This document shows positions 53,556-61,045 of a stretch of 64,000 nucleotides of DNA, one piece after another. The translations under genes were made by a program, and so were the position numbers. The DNA comes from Butyrivibrio sp. INlla14 (GTDB lineage: Bacteria > Bacillota > Clostridia > Lachnospirales > Lachnospiraceae). A model generated the notes under the pieces. The model saw only the letters and a program-made list of their open reading frames with translations. It made no database searches and had not been told where the DNA came from. The stretch lies in contig NZ_FMVS01000002.1 of NCBI RefSeq assembly GCF_900102515.1, positions 1 to 64,000 on the forward strand, written 5' to 3'. Positions within the stretch are counted from its first letter, which is position 1. Every line of letters starts with the position of its first letter.

Positions 53556-54512
53556 TTAAATAATTCCACGTCCGCGGATTCTCTTACTAGCCCAGTTACA
53601 TACAAGAACAAGTACACAACCAACGATTGACTTAAACAGACCAACTGCTGTTGTGTAGCCATAATCAGGTATGGCAGTAAGGAAAGTCTGACGGTAAACA
53701 TATGTAGAAATAACATCGGAAACACCAAATACACGGTTGTTATATAAAACGAATACTGATTCAAAAAGGTTAAGAACCTTAGCAAGGTTAAGGATCAGTA
53801 CGATAATTACCGTATTCATAAGTGCTGGTACTGTTACATACCAAATCTTCTGAAGTCGTGAAGCACCGTCAATATCAGCAGCCTCATAGAGCTCAGGGTT
53901 AATACCAGAAAGTGTTGCAAGGAAAATAACTGTTCCCCAACCTGTCTCTTTCCAGATATTGATCAAATAGAAAATTGGTCTCCACAGTGTCTGTGAATGA
54001 AGGAAATCGATACTCTTTGAAATGAGTCCCCATTCCTTAAGTGTTTCATTTACAAAACCAGTTGATGAAGTTGAAAGGAACAACTGGAAAATAGCTGCTA
54101 CTACTGCCCAAGACATGAAGTGAGGCAGATAGATGATAGTCTGTAATGACTTCTTAGCAAATATATTGTGCATCTCATTCAGGAAAACAGATACAAGAAC
54201 AGATGTAAAAGTTGTTATCAGCAGCTTTGTTATAGATATTTGTAAAGTGTTTGTGAAGGCTGTCCAGAACTCCTTCTTAGAAAACATTGTCTCGAAATTC
54301 TTAAGACCAACCCATGTGATGTTCTTGAGCTTATACTGGTAGAAAGCATATCTTACACCAAGCATAGGCCAATAATATATGATGATTACAAAAACTAGTA
54401 CTGGAAGAAACATCAAATAGTATCCACGGTTGTTCCAGATACGTGTACCGAGAGGTTTCTGATTGATAGGAGCACCAGTGGATGTAGTAGTAACATTTTG
54501 TTTCTTACTCAT
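53556..54512 (-). CDS. Oligosaccharide ABC permease, LplB type
   Basis: Partner permease, 318 residues with six membrane segments. The ATPase-contact loop is INPELYEAADIDGASRLQKIW. The N-terminal region NNRGYYLMFLPVLVFVIIIY and PMLGVRYAFYQY fit LplB. It is separated from the binding-protein gene by a strong hairpin. No ATPase gene is nearby, so a shared MsmX/MsmK-type ATPase encoded elsewhere is expected. Confidence 0.93.
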   Translation of the reverse strand: MSKKQNVTTTSTGAPINQKPLGTRIWNNRGYYLMFLPVLVFVIIIYYWPMLGVRYAFYQYKLKNITWVGLKNFETMFSKKEFWTAFTNTLQISITKLLITTFTSVLVSVFLNEMHNIFAKKSLQTIIYLPHFMSWAVVAAIFQLFLSTSSTGFVNETLKEWGLISKSIDFLHSQTLWRPIFYLINIWKETGWGTVIFLATLSGINPELYEAADIDGASRLQKIWYVTVPALMNTVIIVLILNLAKVLNLFESVFVLYNNRVFGVSDVISTYVYRQTFLTAIPDYGYTTAVGLFKSIVGCVLVLVCNWASKRIRGRGII

Positions 54513-54583
54513 AGCATCCTATTCCTTTCACAATAAATCGTTACTTTTTTACTATTATATTATATCAAATCTTTAATTTTTTT

Positions 54584-54632
54584 CAAAAAAATCCCATCCT
54601 CCAAAAGAGCTTTTCCCTCGGAGGATGGGAAA
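54584..54632 (-). terminator. Strong terminator/attenuator between binding protein and permeases
   Basis: Minus-strand TCCCATCCTCC pairs perfectly with GGAGGATGGGA (11 bp) and is followed by TTTTTTT. It likely sets a high ratio of binding protein to permease. Confidence 0.92.
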
Positions 54633-54661
54633 AAGTCAAAGTATTATTAGCAAAATGCTAA

Positions 54662-56335
54662 TTACTGAGCATTGAGCTCATCAAGAATCTGCTGAGCGAT
54701 ATCGCCAAAGTCAGCCTGATACTGAGCAATAGCTTCCTCAGGTGTAATCTCACCAGCGATAGCCTGCTTCATAAGTGTTGTCTTCTCTTCTACAAGAGCT
54801 GCCTCGTTCTCTGTAAGTGTATCGCAAGAAGCTGCTGCAGGAGCATCAACACAGTTCTCTGTGAAGAACTTGTTACCAGCCTGTACAAGTGCATCGTTAT
54901 CAACGAAACCGTTTGTAAGAGGAGCAATTACAAGGACTGAATCAAGGTGATTCTTCTTCCATACAGAGTTAGGGTCGTTAGGTGACTGCTTAAGGTGGAA
55001 CTCACCCTCTTCATAAGAGTAGTCCTTCTTCTTCTCAGGATCATCAGCATTTGTTGTGAACTCTTCTGCGTGTGTTGACCAGTGAACATCCTCTGCACCA
55101 TATGTCCAGAGTGTCTGAACCTTGTCACCATCAAGCATTGTCTCAAGAAGAGCATCGAAGATAGCCTGCTCACGAGCAGAATTGCCATCCTGATCATCTG
55201 TGATTACCCATACAGGAGCTTCTCTGTTGAGGTATCCGCCCCATGTATCCTTGATCTCCTGGATAGGAGCAAGCTGAACGAGTCTATCATCACCAAGATC
55301 GTTGTCAACTTCCTGCTTCTCCATGTTTGTTGTAAGTGTTCTAAGCCATGTACCAGCCCAGTATGTGAATACACCTTCTGATGTTGTCTGATCGTTTGAG
55401 AAGAACTTCTCACGAGCCTGCTTTGTTCCAGCTTCCTCTGTATCAGGATCGATAACGCCATCAGCAACGCCCTGTGCAAGTCTTGCAAGAGCATCGATTG
55501 TAGCCTGCTCCTGGAATCCATCTACCCAAACGCCGTCCTTCTGATAGAATGAAGGATATGCGCCCTGCCAGAACTCTGGCATATAGTTGATGTATGGAGC
55601 CTCATCAAGCTTACCATAACCAGCTGCGATAACACCGTATGTACCAGCTGATCCGTTTCCATCAGGATCATTCTCTGTGAATGCCTTGAGCATTGCATAA
55701 TAGTCATCGAATGTCTTGATGTCTTCTGCCTTCATTCCTACTGCATCAAGCCATGACTTCTTGATGTAAGTAACACATCCGTTACCATATGTAGGAGCAA
55801 ATCCGTAAAGGTGGCCTTCCTTATCCTTCATGTTCTCGTTGATTGTAGGAAGTGTGATACGTGACTGGAACTCTGCGTTTGCATAAGCATCAGCCATATC
55901 CCAAAGAAGACCCGTTGTCTGATACTGTCTAAGCATTGTAGCGCTCATGATAAGAGCATCTGGATAAGAACCATCGCCAACCTCACCTGTTGTAAGAAGA
56001 CGAGATACTGTTCCAGCATAGTCTGAGTGATCAAGCTGGTTGATAACAAGATCAACTGGGTGACCAAGCTTCTCAGCTACTGCAGCTTCCCACTGCTCTT
56101 CGAATTCCTTCTGTCCGCTCTCTACTGTAGCTGTAAGTGTTCCATCAACTACGATGTTAAGAGTCTCAAGGTTAAAGTCCTCAACAGCTGCTGTCTCGCC
56201 AGCATTCTCTGTCTGAGTTGCATCGCCAGCTGTCTGAGTTGGCTCTGTTGTGTCTGCAGGTGTCTCTGAAGCACAAGCTGCAAGAGAAGCTACCATTGCT
56301 GTTGAAAGAAGTAATGATAAAACTTTCTTTTTCAT
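54662..56335 (-). CDS. Extracellular oligosaccharide-binding lipoprotein (LplA-like)
   Basis: Solute-binding protein of the importer. From the ATG at 56335 (GGGAGGAAC upstream) 557 residues; the signal peptide ends in LAAC with Cys21 as lipid site. A short Thr/Glu-rich linker follows. The large two-lobe domain (LNIVVDGTLTATVESG; YADQLMD-type segments; TYGVIAAGYGKLDEAPYINY; QGAYPSFYQKDGVWVDGF) fits the long binding proteins paired with LplB/LplC. An acidic oligosaccharide is the likely ligand, from family and the neighbouring uxaA-uxaC. Its promoter carries a TGTAAGCG-type operator. Confidence 0.92.
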   Translation of the reverse strand: MKKKVLSLLLSTAMVASLAACASETPADTTEPTQTAGDATQTENAGETAAVEDFNLETLNIVVDGTLTATVESGQKEFEEQWEAAVAEKLGHPVDLVINQLDHSDYAGTVSRLLTTGEVGDGSYPDALIMSATMLRQYQTTGLLWDMADAYANAEFQSRITLPTINENMKDKEGHLYGFAPTYGNGCVTYIKKSWLDAVGMKAEDIKTFDDYYAMLKAFTENDPDGNGSAGTYGVIAAGYGKLDEAPYINYMPEFWQGAYPSFYQKDGVWVDGFQEQATIDALARLAQGVADGVIDPDTEEAGTKQAREKFFSNDQTTSEGVFTYWAGTWLRTLTTNMEKQEVDNDLGDDRLVQLAPIQEIKDTWGGYLNREAPVWVITDDQDGNSAREQAIFDALLETMLDGDKVQTLWTYGAEDVHWSTHAEEFTTNADDPEKKKDYSYEEGEFHLKQSPNDPNSVWKKNHLDSVLVIAPLTNGFVDNDALVQAGNKFFTENCVDAPAAASCDTLTENEAALVEEKTTLMKQAIAGEITPEEAIAQYQADFGDIAQQILDELNAQ

Positions 56336-56374
56336 TATTTTGTTCCTCCCAATAATGATTTTTGAATTTAAAAA

Positions 56375-56388
56375 TGTAAGCGTTTTCA
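56375..56388. promoter_or_regulatory. LacI/CcpA-type operator at the binding-protein start
   Basis: TGTAAGCGTTTTCA. Relative to the predicted transcription start (about 56397) it spans roughly +9 to +22, a roadblock position. Confidence 0.7.
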
Positions 56389-56403
56389 CTTGCTTATGTA
56401 CGT

Positions 56404-56432
56404 ACTTTATCATGTATTTAAAACCTTTGCAA
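56404..56432 (-). promoter_or_regulatory. Promoter of the binding-protein gene
   Basis: Minus-strand TTGCAA (56427-56432), 17 bases, TAAAGT (56404-56409). Confidence 0.6.
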
Positions 56433-56502
56433 GCACGAATTTTGTAGGATTTGTAACAAAGTTGTACATTTTTTTCGGGAAGTGCCGTTTTTACTGCATT
56501 TC

Positions 56503-56516
56503 CGTAAGTGCTTACA
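56503..56516. promoter_or_regulatory. Upstream operator-like inverted repeat
   Basis: CGTAAGTGCTTACA, symmetrical GTAAG-TG-CTTAC. Its flank (ATTTC before, T after) is shared with the site at 56719. Confidence 0.55.
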
Positions 56517-56718
56517 TGTAAAAAATCACAACAATTTTTTTAATAAACTGTGAACGAACGTAAAATAGCATGTTGTTTTATACAACAGTTTACACAATGT
56601 AACCGGTTTCCATTTGTGCACTTTGTATATTTGGCAAATAAAAAACAATCACATAATGCTCTACTTTTGTCATTTATTGCTTACAAAATAGACAACATGC
56701 ATAAGGCACTTATATTTC

Positions 56719-56732
56719 CGTAAGTCCTTACA
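56719..56732. promoter_or_regulatory. Second upstream operator-like site
   Basis: CGTAAGTCCTTACA, identical to the 56503 site except for one central base, 216 bases away and 7 bases after the uxaA stop codon. Confidence 0.5.
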
Positions 56733-56739
56733 TTTATTA

Positions 56740-58242
56740 TCAGAGGGTTACTCCTCTCTTCCAGATAGCCATATCATGGAAGCCCGCAATCTCGCTCTTT
56801 AACTTTTCGCCAGAAGCTGTACGCAGGATTTTGTCAAAAAGATCATCTGTAAGTTCTTCAAAGCTCTTTCCCTCAAGTATCTGTCCTGCTCTAAAGTCAA
56901 TCCAGTTACTCTTTTTGTCAGCGATTGTATTGTTACTTGCAATCTTCATAGTAGGAACAGGGCATGCAAAAGGTGTTCCTCTTCCTGTTGTAAAAAGAAC
57001 TATCTGAGCACCGGCACTTGCAAGTGCTGTAGCTGCACAAAGGTCATTGCCAGGAGCACACAAAAGATTAAGCCCCATTACATCTGTCCTCTCTCCGTAT
57101 TCAAGAACATTCATGACAGGATAATCTCCAGACTTCTGAGTACAACCAAGAGACTTATCTTCAAGTGTTGTAATACCGCCTGCCTTATTTCCAGGAGATG
57201 GATTTTCATAGATAGGTTCACCCTGTTTGGTGAAATAGTCTTTGAAACCATTTATCATATTTACAGTGTCATTAAATGTAGCCTCGTCTTTACACCTATT
57301 CATGAGGATAGTCTCTGCGCCGAACATCTCTGGAACTTCTGTAAGAATAGATGTACCACCACACTCTACTATCCTGTCAGAAATTCTACCAACCAGAGGA
57401 TTAGCTGTTATTCCTGAAAAGCCGTCGCTTCCACCGCACTTAAGGCCAATAACAAGCTTTGAAGCATCTACTTCTTCTCTTTTATCATTGGAAACAACAT
57501 CAATTATTTCTCTTAAAAGCTCAAGTCCCTCTTCCATCTCATCGTCTGATTTCTGAGAAACAAGGAACTTAACTCTGGACTCATCAACATTACCTATATA
57601 TGGCTTTAATACATCAATATTACTATTCTCACAGCCAAGTCCAAGTACAAGAACGCCTCCAGCATTTGGATGATTGATAAGATCCGCAAGTATAGTTCTT
57701 GTATGTTCCTGATCATCCCCTGTCTGTGAGCAGCCATAGTTATGTGTAAAGGCAACTACTTCATCAACACTTCCCTTAACAAATTCATTTGCCTTTTTGG
57801 CAAGCGCTGTAGCAATGTTATTGACACATCCAACAGTAGGAATGATCCATACTTCGTTTCTAATTCCAACCTTGCCATTTTCTCTTACAAAGCCCTGGAA
57901 TGTTCTCTTCTTGGTGCCCATCTGCGCAATCTTTTTTTCTATATTTTTAGTATCTGGTTCATATTTATAATCAAGGATTCCCTCAAGGTTAGTCTTGATA
58001 TCATGAGTATGAACCCATCTACCAACCTTTATATCCTCTGTAGCATGGCCTATTGCATAGCCATATTTGATCACATTTTCATTATTATCAATATCTTTTA
58101 TTGCAATTTTGTGGCCTGCAGGAATCTCGTCTAATGCCACAACCTCTCTTCCATATGAAAGAGTAATCTTCTCACCCTGTGAAAGAGGCTCTAAACATAC
58201 AACAACGTTATCTTCTGGATGAATCTGTAAAAATCTGCTCAT
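56740..58242 (-). CDS. uxaA: Altronate dehydratase
   Basis: Dehydrates D-altronate to 2-keto-3-deoxygluconate in galacturonate breakdown. From the ATG at 58242 (GGGGTAGG upstream) 500 residues. The N-terminal SAF domain is FLQIHPEDNVVVCLEPL ... IPAGHKIAIKDID; the catalytic part has FTHNYGCSQTGDDQEHT, GLGCENSNI, GLKCGGSDGFSGITANPLVG and CAPGNDLCAATALASAG, the Cys/His iron-site motifs of the UxaA/GarD family. It is divergent from uxaC. The preceding enzyme, tagaturonate reductase UxaB, is not in the window. Confidence 0.95.
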   Translation of the reverse strand: MSRFLQIHPEDNVVVCLEPLSQGEKITLSYGREVVALDEIPAGHKIAIKDIDNNENVIKYGYAIGHATEDIKVGRWVHTHDIKTNLEGILDYKYEPDTKNIEKKIAQMGTKKRTFQGFVRENGKVGIRNEVWIIPTVGCVNNIATALAKKANEFVKGSVDEVVAFTHNYGCSQTGDDQEHTRTILADLINHPNAGGVLVLGLGCENSNIDVLKPYIGNVDESRVKFLVSQKSDDEMEEGLELLREIIDVVSNDKREEVDASKLVIGLKCGGSDGFSGITANPLVGRISDRIVECGGTSILTEVPEMFGAETILMNRCKDEATFNDTVNMINGFKDYFTKQGEPIYENPSPGNKAGGITTLEDKSLGCTQKSGDYPVMNVLEYGERTDVMGLNLLCAPGNDLCAATALASAGAQIVLFTTGRGTPFACPVPTMKIASNNTIADKKSNWIDFRAGQILEGKSFEELTDDLFDKILRTASGEKLKSEIAGFHDMAIWKRGVTL

Positions 58243-58276
58243 ATAACCTACCCCTTGTTTCATTTTTGTTACATAA

Positions 58277-58290
58277 TGTAAGCGTTTACA
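58277..58290. promoter_or_regulatory. Operator at the uxaA transcription start
   Basis: TGTAAGCGTTTACA, nearly perfect dyad with a central CG. It overlaps the predicted uxaA start (about 58289). Confidence 0.75.
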
Positions 58291-58295
58291 ATTCC

Positions 58296-58324
58296 AATAT
58301 ATAATCATATATGCCTAGAGTCAA
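58296..58324 (-). promoter_or_regulatory. Promoter of uxaA
   Basis: Minus-strand TTGACT (58319-58324), 17 bases, TATATT (58296-58301). Confidence 0.7.
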
Positions 58325-58336
58325 CAAATTTTTCTA

Positions 58337-58365
58337 TTGTATTTACTAGGTTCGTCTTGTATAAT
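58337..58365 (+). promoter_or_regulatory. Promoter of uxaC-lacI
   Basis: TTGTAT (58337-58342), 17 bases, TATAAT (58360-58365). Divergent from the uxaA promoter, 12 bases apart. Confidence 0.7.
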
Positions 58366-58382
58366 ATTTTTGTCTATTTTTA

Positions 58383-58396
58383 TGAAATCGCTTACA
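58383..58396. promoter_or_regulatory. Operator just downstream of the uxaC start
   Basis: TGAAATCGCTTACA. Relative to a start near 58372 it spans about +11 to +24. A weaker half site (TGTAAGTC) follows at 58411. Confidence 0.65.
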
Positions 58397-58479
58397 TATT
58401 TTTTACATTTTGTAAGTCTTGTAGGACTAGTTTCACTTGCTAATAACTACTTATTTAATAAAATTCGGAGGTAAATGGG

Positions 58480-59898
58480 ATGAAAAAGTTCATGGATGAA
58501 GACTTTTTGCTTCAGAGTGAAGCTGCTAAAAAGCTTTATCACAACTATGCTGAAAACATGCCTATTCTCGATTATCATTGTCACATCAGCCCCAAGGAAA
58601 TTGCTGAGGATCGTCATTTTGACAACATCACTCAGGTTTGGCTTGGTGGTGATCACTATAAGTGGCGTCTTATGAGAGCATTTGGTCTTGATGAGAAATA
58701 TATGACCGGGGATGCTTCAGACAAAGATAAATTCCTTATGTTTGCAAAGTGCCTTGGCAAAGCCGTAGGCAATCCATTATATCACTGGGCTCATCTAGAG
58801 CTTCGCAAGTACTTTGGTTACAACGGAGTACTTAATGAGAAAACTGCTGAAGAAGTGTACGATATTTGTAATAAAGTTCTCCAGCAACCAGACATGGGTG
58901 TACGTAAGCTCATCAAGATGAGTAATGTTACACTTATCTGCACAACAGATGACCCTGTAGACAGCCTTGAATGGCACGACAAGATCAAGGATGATACATC
59001 TTTTGATGTTAAGGTTCTTCCTGCTTGGCGTCCAGATAAGGCCAAGAATATCAGAAAGCCAGAATTCGTTTCATATCTTGATACCCTTTCAAAGGTTAGT
59101 GGTGTTAAGGTTGATTCCTTTGCCAGCCTCAAAGAGGCCCTCAGAGTAAGACTTGACTTCTTTGCTTCAAAGGGATGCAATGTTACAGATCACGCTCTTG
59201 AATATGTAATGTACCGCCCTGCTACTGATGAGGAAGTAGAGGCTATATTTGCCAAGAGACTTGCTGGCCAGGATCTTTCTTATGAAGAAGATCTTAAGTA
59301 TCAGACAGCATTCATGCTCTTTGAAGGTGAAGAAATTGCCAAGAGAGATTGGGTAATGCAGCTTCACTTTGGTTGTAAGCGTGATAACAACACTCCTATG
59401 TTTGAGAAGCTTGGTCCTGATACTGGTTTTGATACAATTGATGCTTACTATCCAATGGGCGAGCTTGCTGATTTCCTCAATGCTCTCCACTGCAAAAAAA
59501 GCCTTCCTAAGACTATTCTTTATAGCCTTAACCCTAATGATAACAAGATCATCAATACTACCCTCAACGCCTTCAATGAAGGCCCTGTAGTAGCCAAGAT
59601 TCAGCAGGGAAGTGCTTGGTGGTTCAACGATACTAAGATGGGTATGGAAGATCAGCTTGCTTCTGTTGCAGAATCAGGAAATCTTTCAGGATTTGTTGGA
59701 ATGCTCACAGATTCCAGAAGTTTTACTTCCTATACAAGACACGATTACTTCCGTAGAATTCTTTGCAATTTCCTCGGAAACTTCGTAGAAAACGGTGAAT
59801 ATCCAGAAGAGAATCTTGATATTCTCGGAGAGATTGCTGCTGATATTTCCTACAATAATGCAGTAAGATATTTCAAATTTCCTTTAGAAACGAGATAA
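58480..59898 (+). CDS. uxaC: Glucuronate/galacturonate isomerase
   Basis: Isomerises D-glucuronate to fructuronate and D-galacturonate to tagaturonate. 472 residues, the usual length. Amidohydrolase-fold signatures: PILDYHCHISPKEIAEDRHF (metal His pair), WLGGDHYKWRLMRAFG, TTDDPVDSLEWH, LPAWRPDKA, and the C-terminal MLTDSRSFTSYTRHDYFRRI. CGGAGGTAAATGGG leads to the ATG. The lacI gene follows by 4 bases. Its operator suggests control by that repressor and hexuronate as inducer (inference). Confidence 0.97.
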   Translation: MKKFMDEDFLLQSEAAKKLYHNYAENMPILDYHCHISPKEIAEDRHFDNITQVWLGGDHYKWRLMRAFGLDEKYMTGDASDKDKFLMFAKCLGKAVGNPLYHWAHLELRKYFGYNGVLNEKTAEEVYDICNKVLQQPDMGVRKLIKMSNVTLICTTDDPVDSLEWHDKIKDDTSFDVKVLPAWRPDKAKNIRKPEFVSYLDTLSKVSGVKVDSFASLKEALRVRLDFFASKGCNVTDHALEYVMYRPATDEEVEAIFAKRLAGQDLSYEEDLKYQTAFMLFEGEEIAKRDWVMQLHFGCKRDNNTPMFEKLGPDTGFDTIDAYYPMGELADFLNALHCKKSLPKTILYSLNPNDNKIINTTLNAFNEGPVVAKIQQGSAWWFNDTKMGMEDQLASVAESGNLSGFVGMLTDSRSFTSYTRHDYFRRILCNFLGNFVENGEYPEENLDILGEIAADISYNNAVRYFKFPLETR

Positions 59899-59902
59899 TA
59901 TT

Positions 59903-60925
59903 ATGAGTAATCAGATGACAATTTATGATATTTCCAAAAAAGCTGGCGTATCAATTGCCACTGTCTCACGAGTATTAAATGGTAGCACTAACGTTAAGCC
60001 ACGCACCAAGAAAAAGGTAATGGACATCATCGAACAGTATGGCTATAAGCCCAATGCTTTTGCAAGAGGTCTTGGTCTTAATTCCATGAAGACAATTGGT
60101 ATTCTGTGCGCGGATGCTTCCGACCTTTATCTTGCCAAGGCTATCTACTTCATTGAGCAGAACCTTAGAGAAAATGGTTATCACTCTGTTCTTTGCTGTA
60201 CCGGATATGATATGAACGCCAGAAAAGAGTCCCTTAATCTCCTGCTCTCTCAGCATGTTGACAGTGTTGTAATGGTAGGTTCTAACTTTATCATGAACAA
60301 TGCAGAAGACAATCAGTATGTCAAGGATGCTTCTGCTTCTGTACCTATCATGCTGCTAAACGCTGACTTTGACTGTCCTAATGTTTATTGCACCCTTTGC
60401 GATGATTACAAGGCAACTCAGGACGCCACAGAGAAAATGCTTGATGCAGGGCTTAAGAATATCCTTTACTTATACAACAGTAATTCATATTCAGGTCTCA
60501 AGAAGCTTGCAGGATTTCAGAATGCTCTCCTCACACACGACATTCCTCTTAAAAAGGAAATGCAGCAGTGTTTTAAGGGAAGCCATGAAGATATAGATGG
60601 TGTAAAAAACTTTGTTGAAAACCTTTATAAAAAAGGAATCAGGTTTGACGGTATTGTTACCAGTGATGATTTCCTTGCAGTTGGAGCAATGAATTTTGCA
60701 AGAGCAAATAACATCAATGTTCCCAAGGATCTTCAGATAATAGGATATAATAATTCCATTTTGACCAAGTGCTCAGAACCTGTTATTTCTTCTATAGACA
60801 ATCGTCTTGAAGATATGTGTATTCAGCTGGTCAAGACACTTATAGGTACTCTTTCATCCAATGAGATGCCTCAGAAAACTATCTTCTCTGGAGAACTTAT
60901 AAAGAGAGGATCAACATCTTTCTAA
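59903..60925 (+). CDS. LacI-family transcription repressor
   Basis: 340 residues. The helix-turn-helix and hinge (TIYDISKKAGVSIATVSRVL, then GYKPNAFARGL) are close to CcpA-type DNA-binding domains, which read TGTAAGCGNTTACA-like operators such as those seen next to it. The periplasmic-binding-protein-like core (IGILCADASDLYLAKAI; FDGIVTSDDFLAVGAMNFA; LQIIGYNNS) should bind a sugar acid or derivative. The core lacks an obvious HPr contact motif, so a local hexuronate repressor is more likely than a global CcpA. It is in one transcript with uxaC and ends at a strong terminator. Confidence 0.93.
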   Translation: MSNQMTIYDISKKAGVSIATVSRVLNGSTNVKPRTKKKVMDIIEQYGYKPNAFARGLGLNSMKTIGILCADASDLYLAKAIYFIEQNLRENGYHSVLCCTGYDMNARKESLNLLLSQHVDSVVMVGSNFIMNNAEDNQYVKDASASVPIMLLNADFDCPNVYCTLCDDYKATQDATEKMLDAGLKNILYLYNSNSYSGLKKLAGFQNALLTHDIPLKKEMQQCFKGSHEDIDGVKNFVENLYKKGIRFDGIVTSDDFLAVGAMNFARANNINVPKDLQIIGYNNSILTKCSEPVISSIDNRLEDMCIQLVKTLIGTLSSNEMPQKTIFSGELIKRGSTSF

Positions 60926-60932
60926 AAAGTAA

Positions 60933-60976
60933 AAGAGAATCTTTTCAGTTAAACTAATGAAAAGATTCTCTTTTTT
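60933..60976. terminator. Bidirectional terminator between lacI and the GH9 gene
   Basis: AGAGAATCTTTTCA pairs with TGAAAAGATTCTCT (14 bp, loop 10), then TTTTTTC on the plus strand and A/T-rich sequence on the other side. Confidence 0.9.
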
Positions 60977-61045
60977 CATCTAAATAATTATCTAACTCAC
61001 TCTATTATTTGCTATCTGCCTAAGGCTATATAGTAAACGGAAGAT

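Larger units (their letters stand above)
56336..56739. promoter_or_regulatory. Regulatory region of the binding-protein gene
   Basis: This 404-base gap has no gene. It holds the binding-protein promoter, three TGTAAG/CTTACA-type sites, a GalR/LacI-type core AACCGGTT (56601-56608) and the inverted repeat TGTTGT/ACAACA (56571-56587). Such density of symmetrical sites suggests more than one regulator. Confidence 0.6.

Noticed and set aside
59903-60925. Global CcpA identity for the LacI-family gene
   Set aside because: The DNA-binding region is CcpA-like, but the gene is in one transcript with uxaC and the core shows no obvious HPr-contact motif; a local regulator is more likely.
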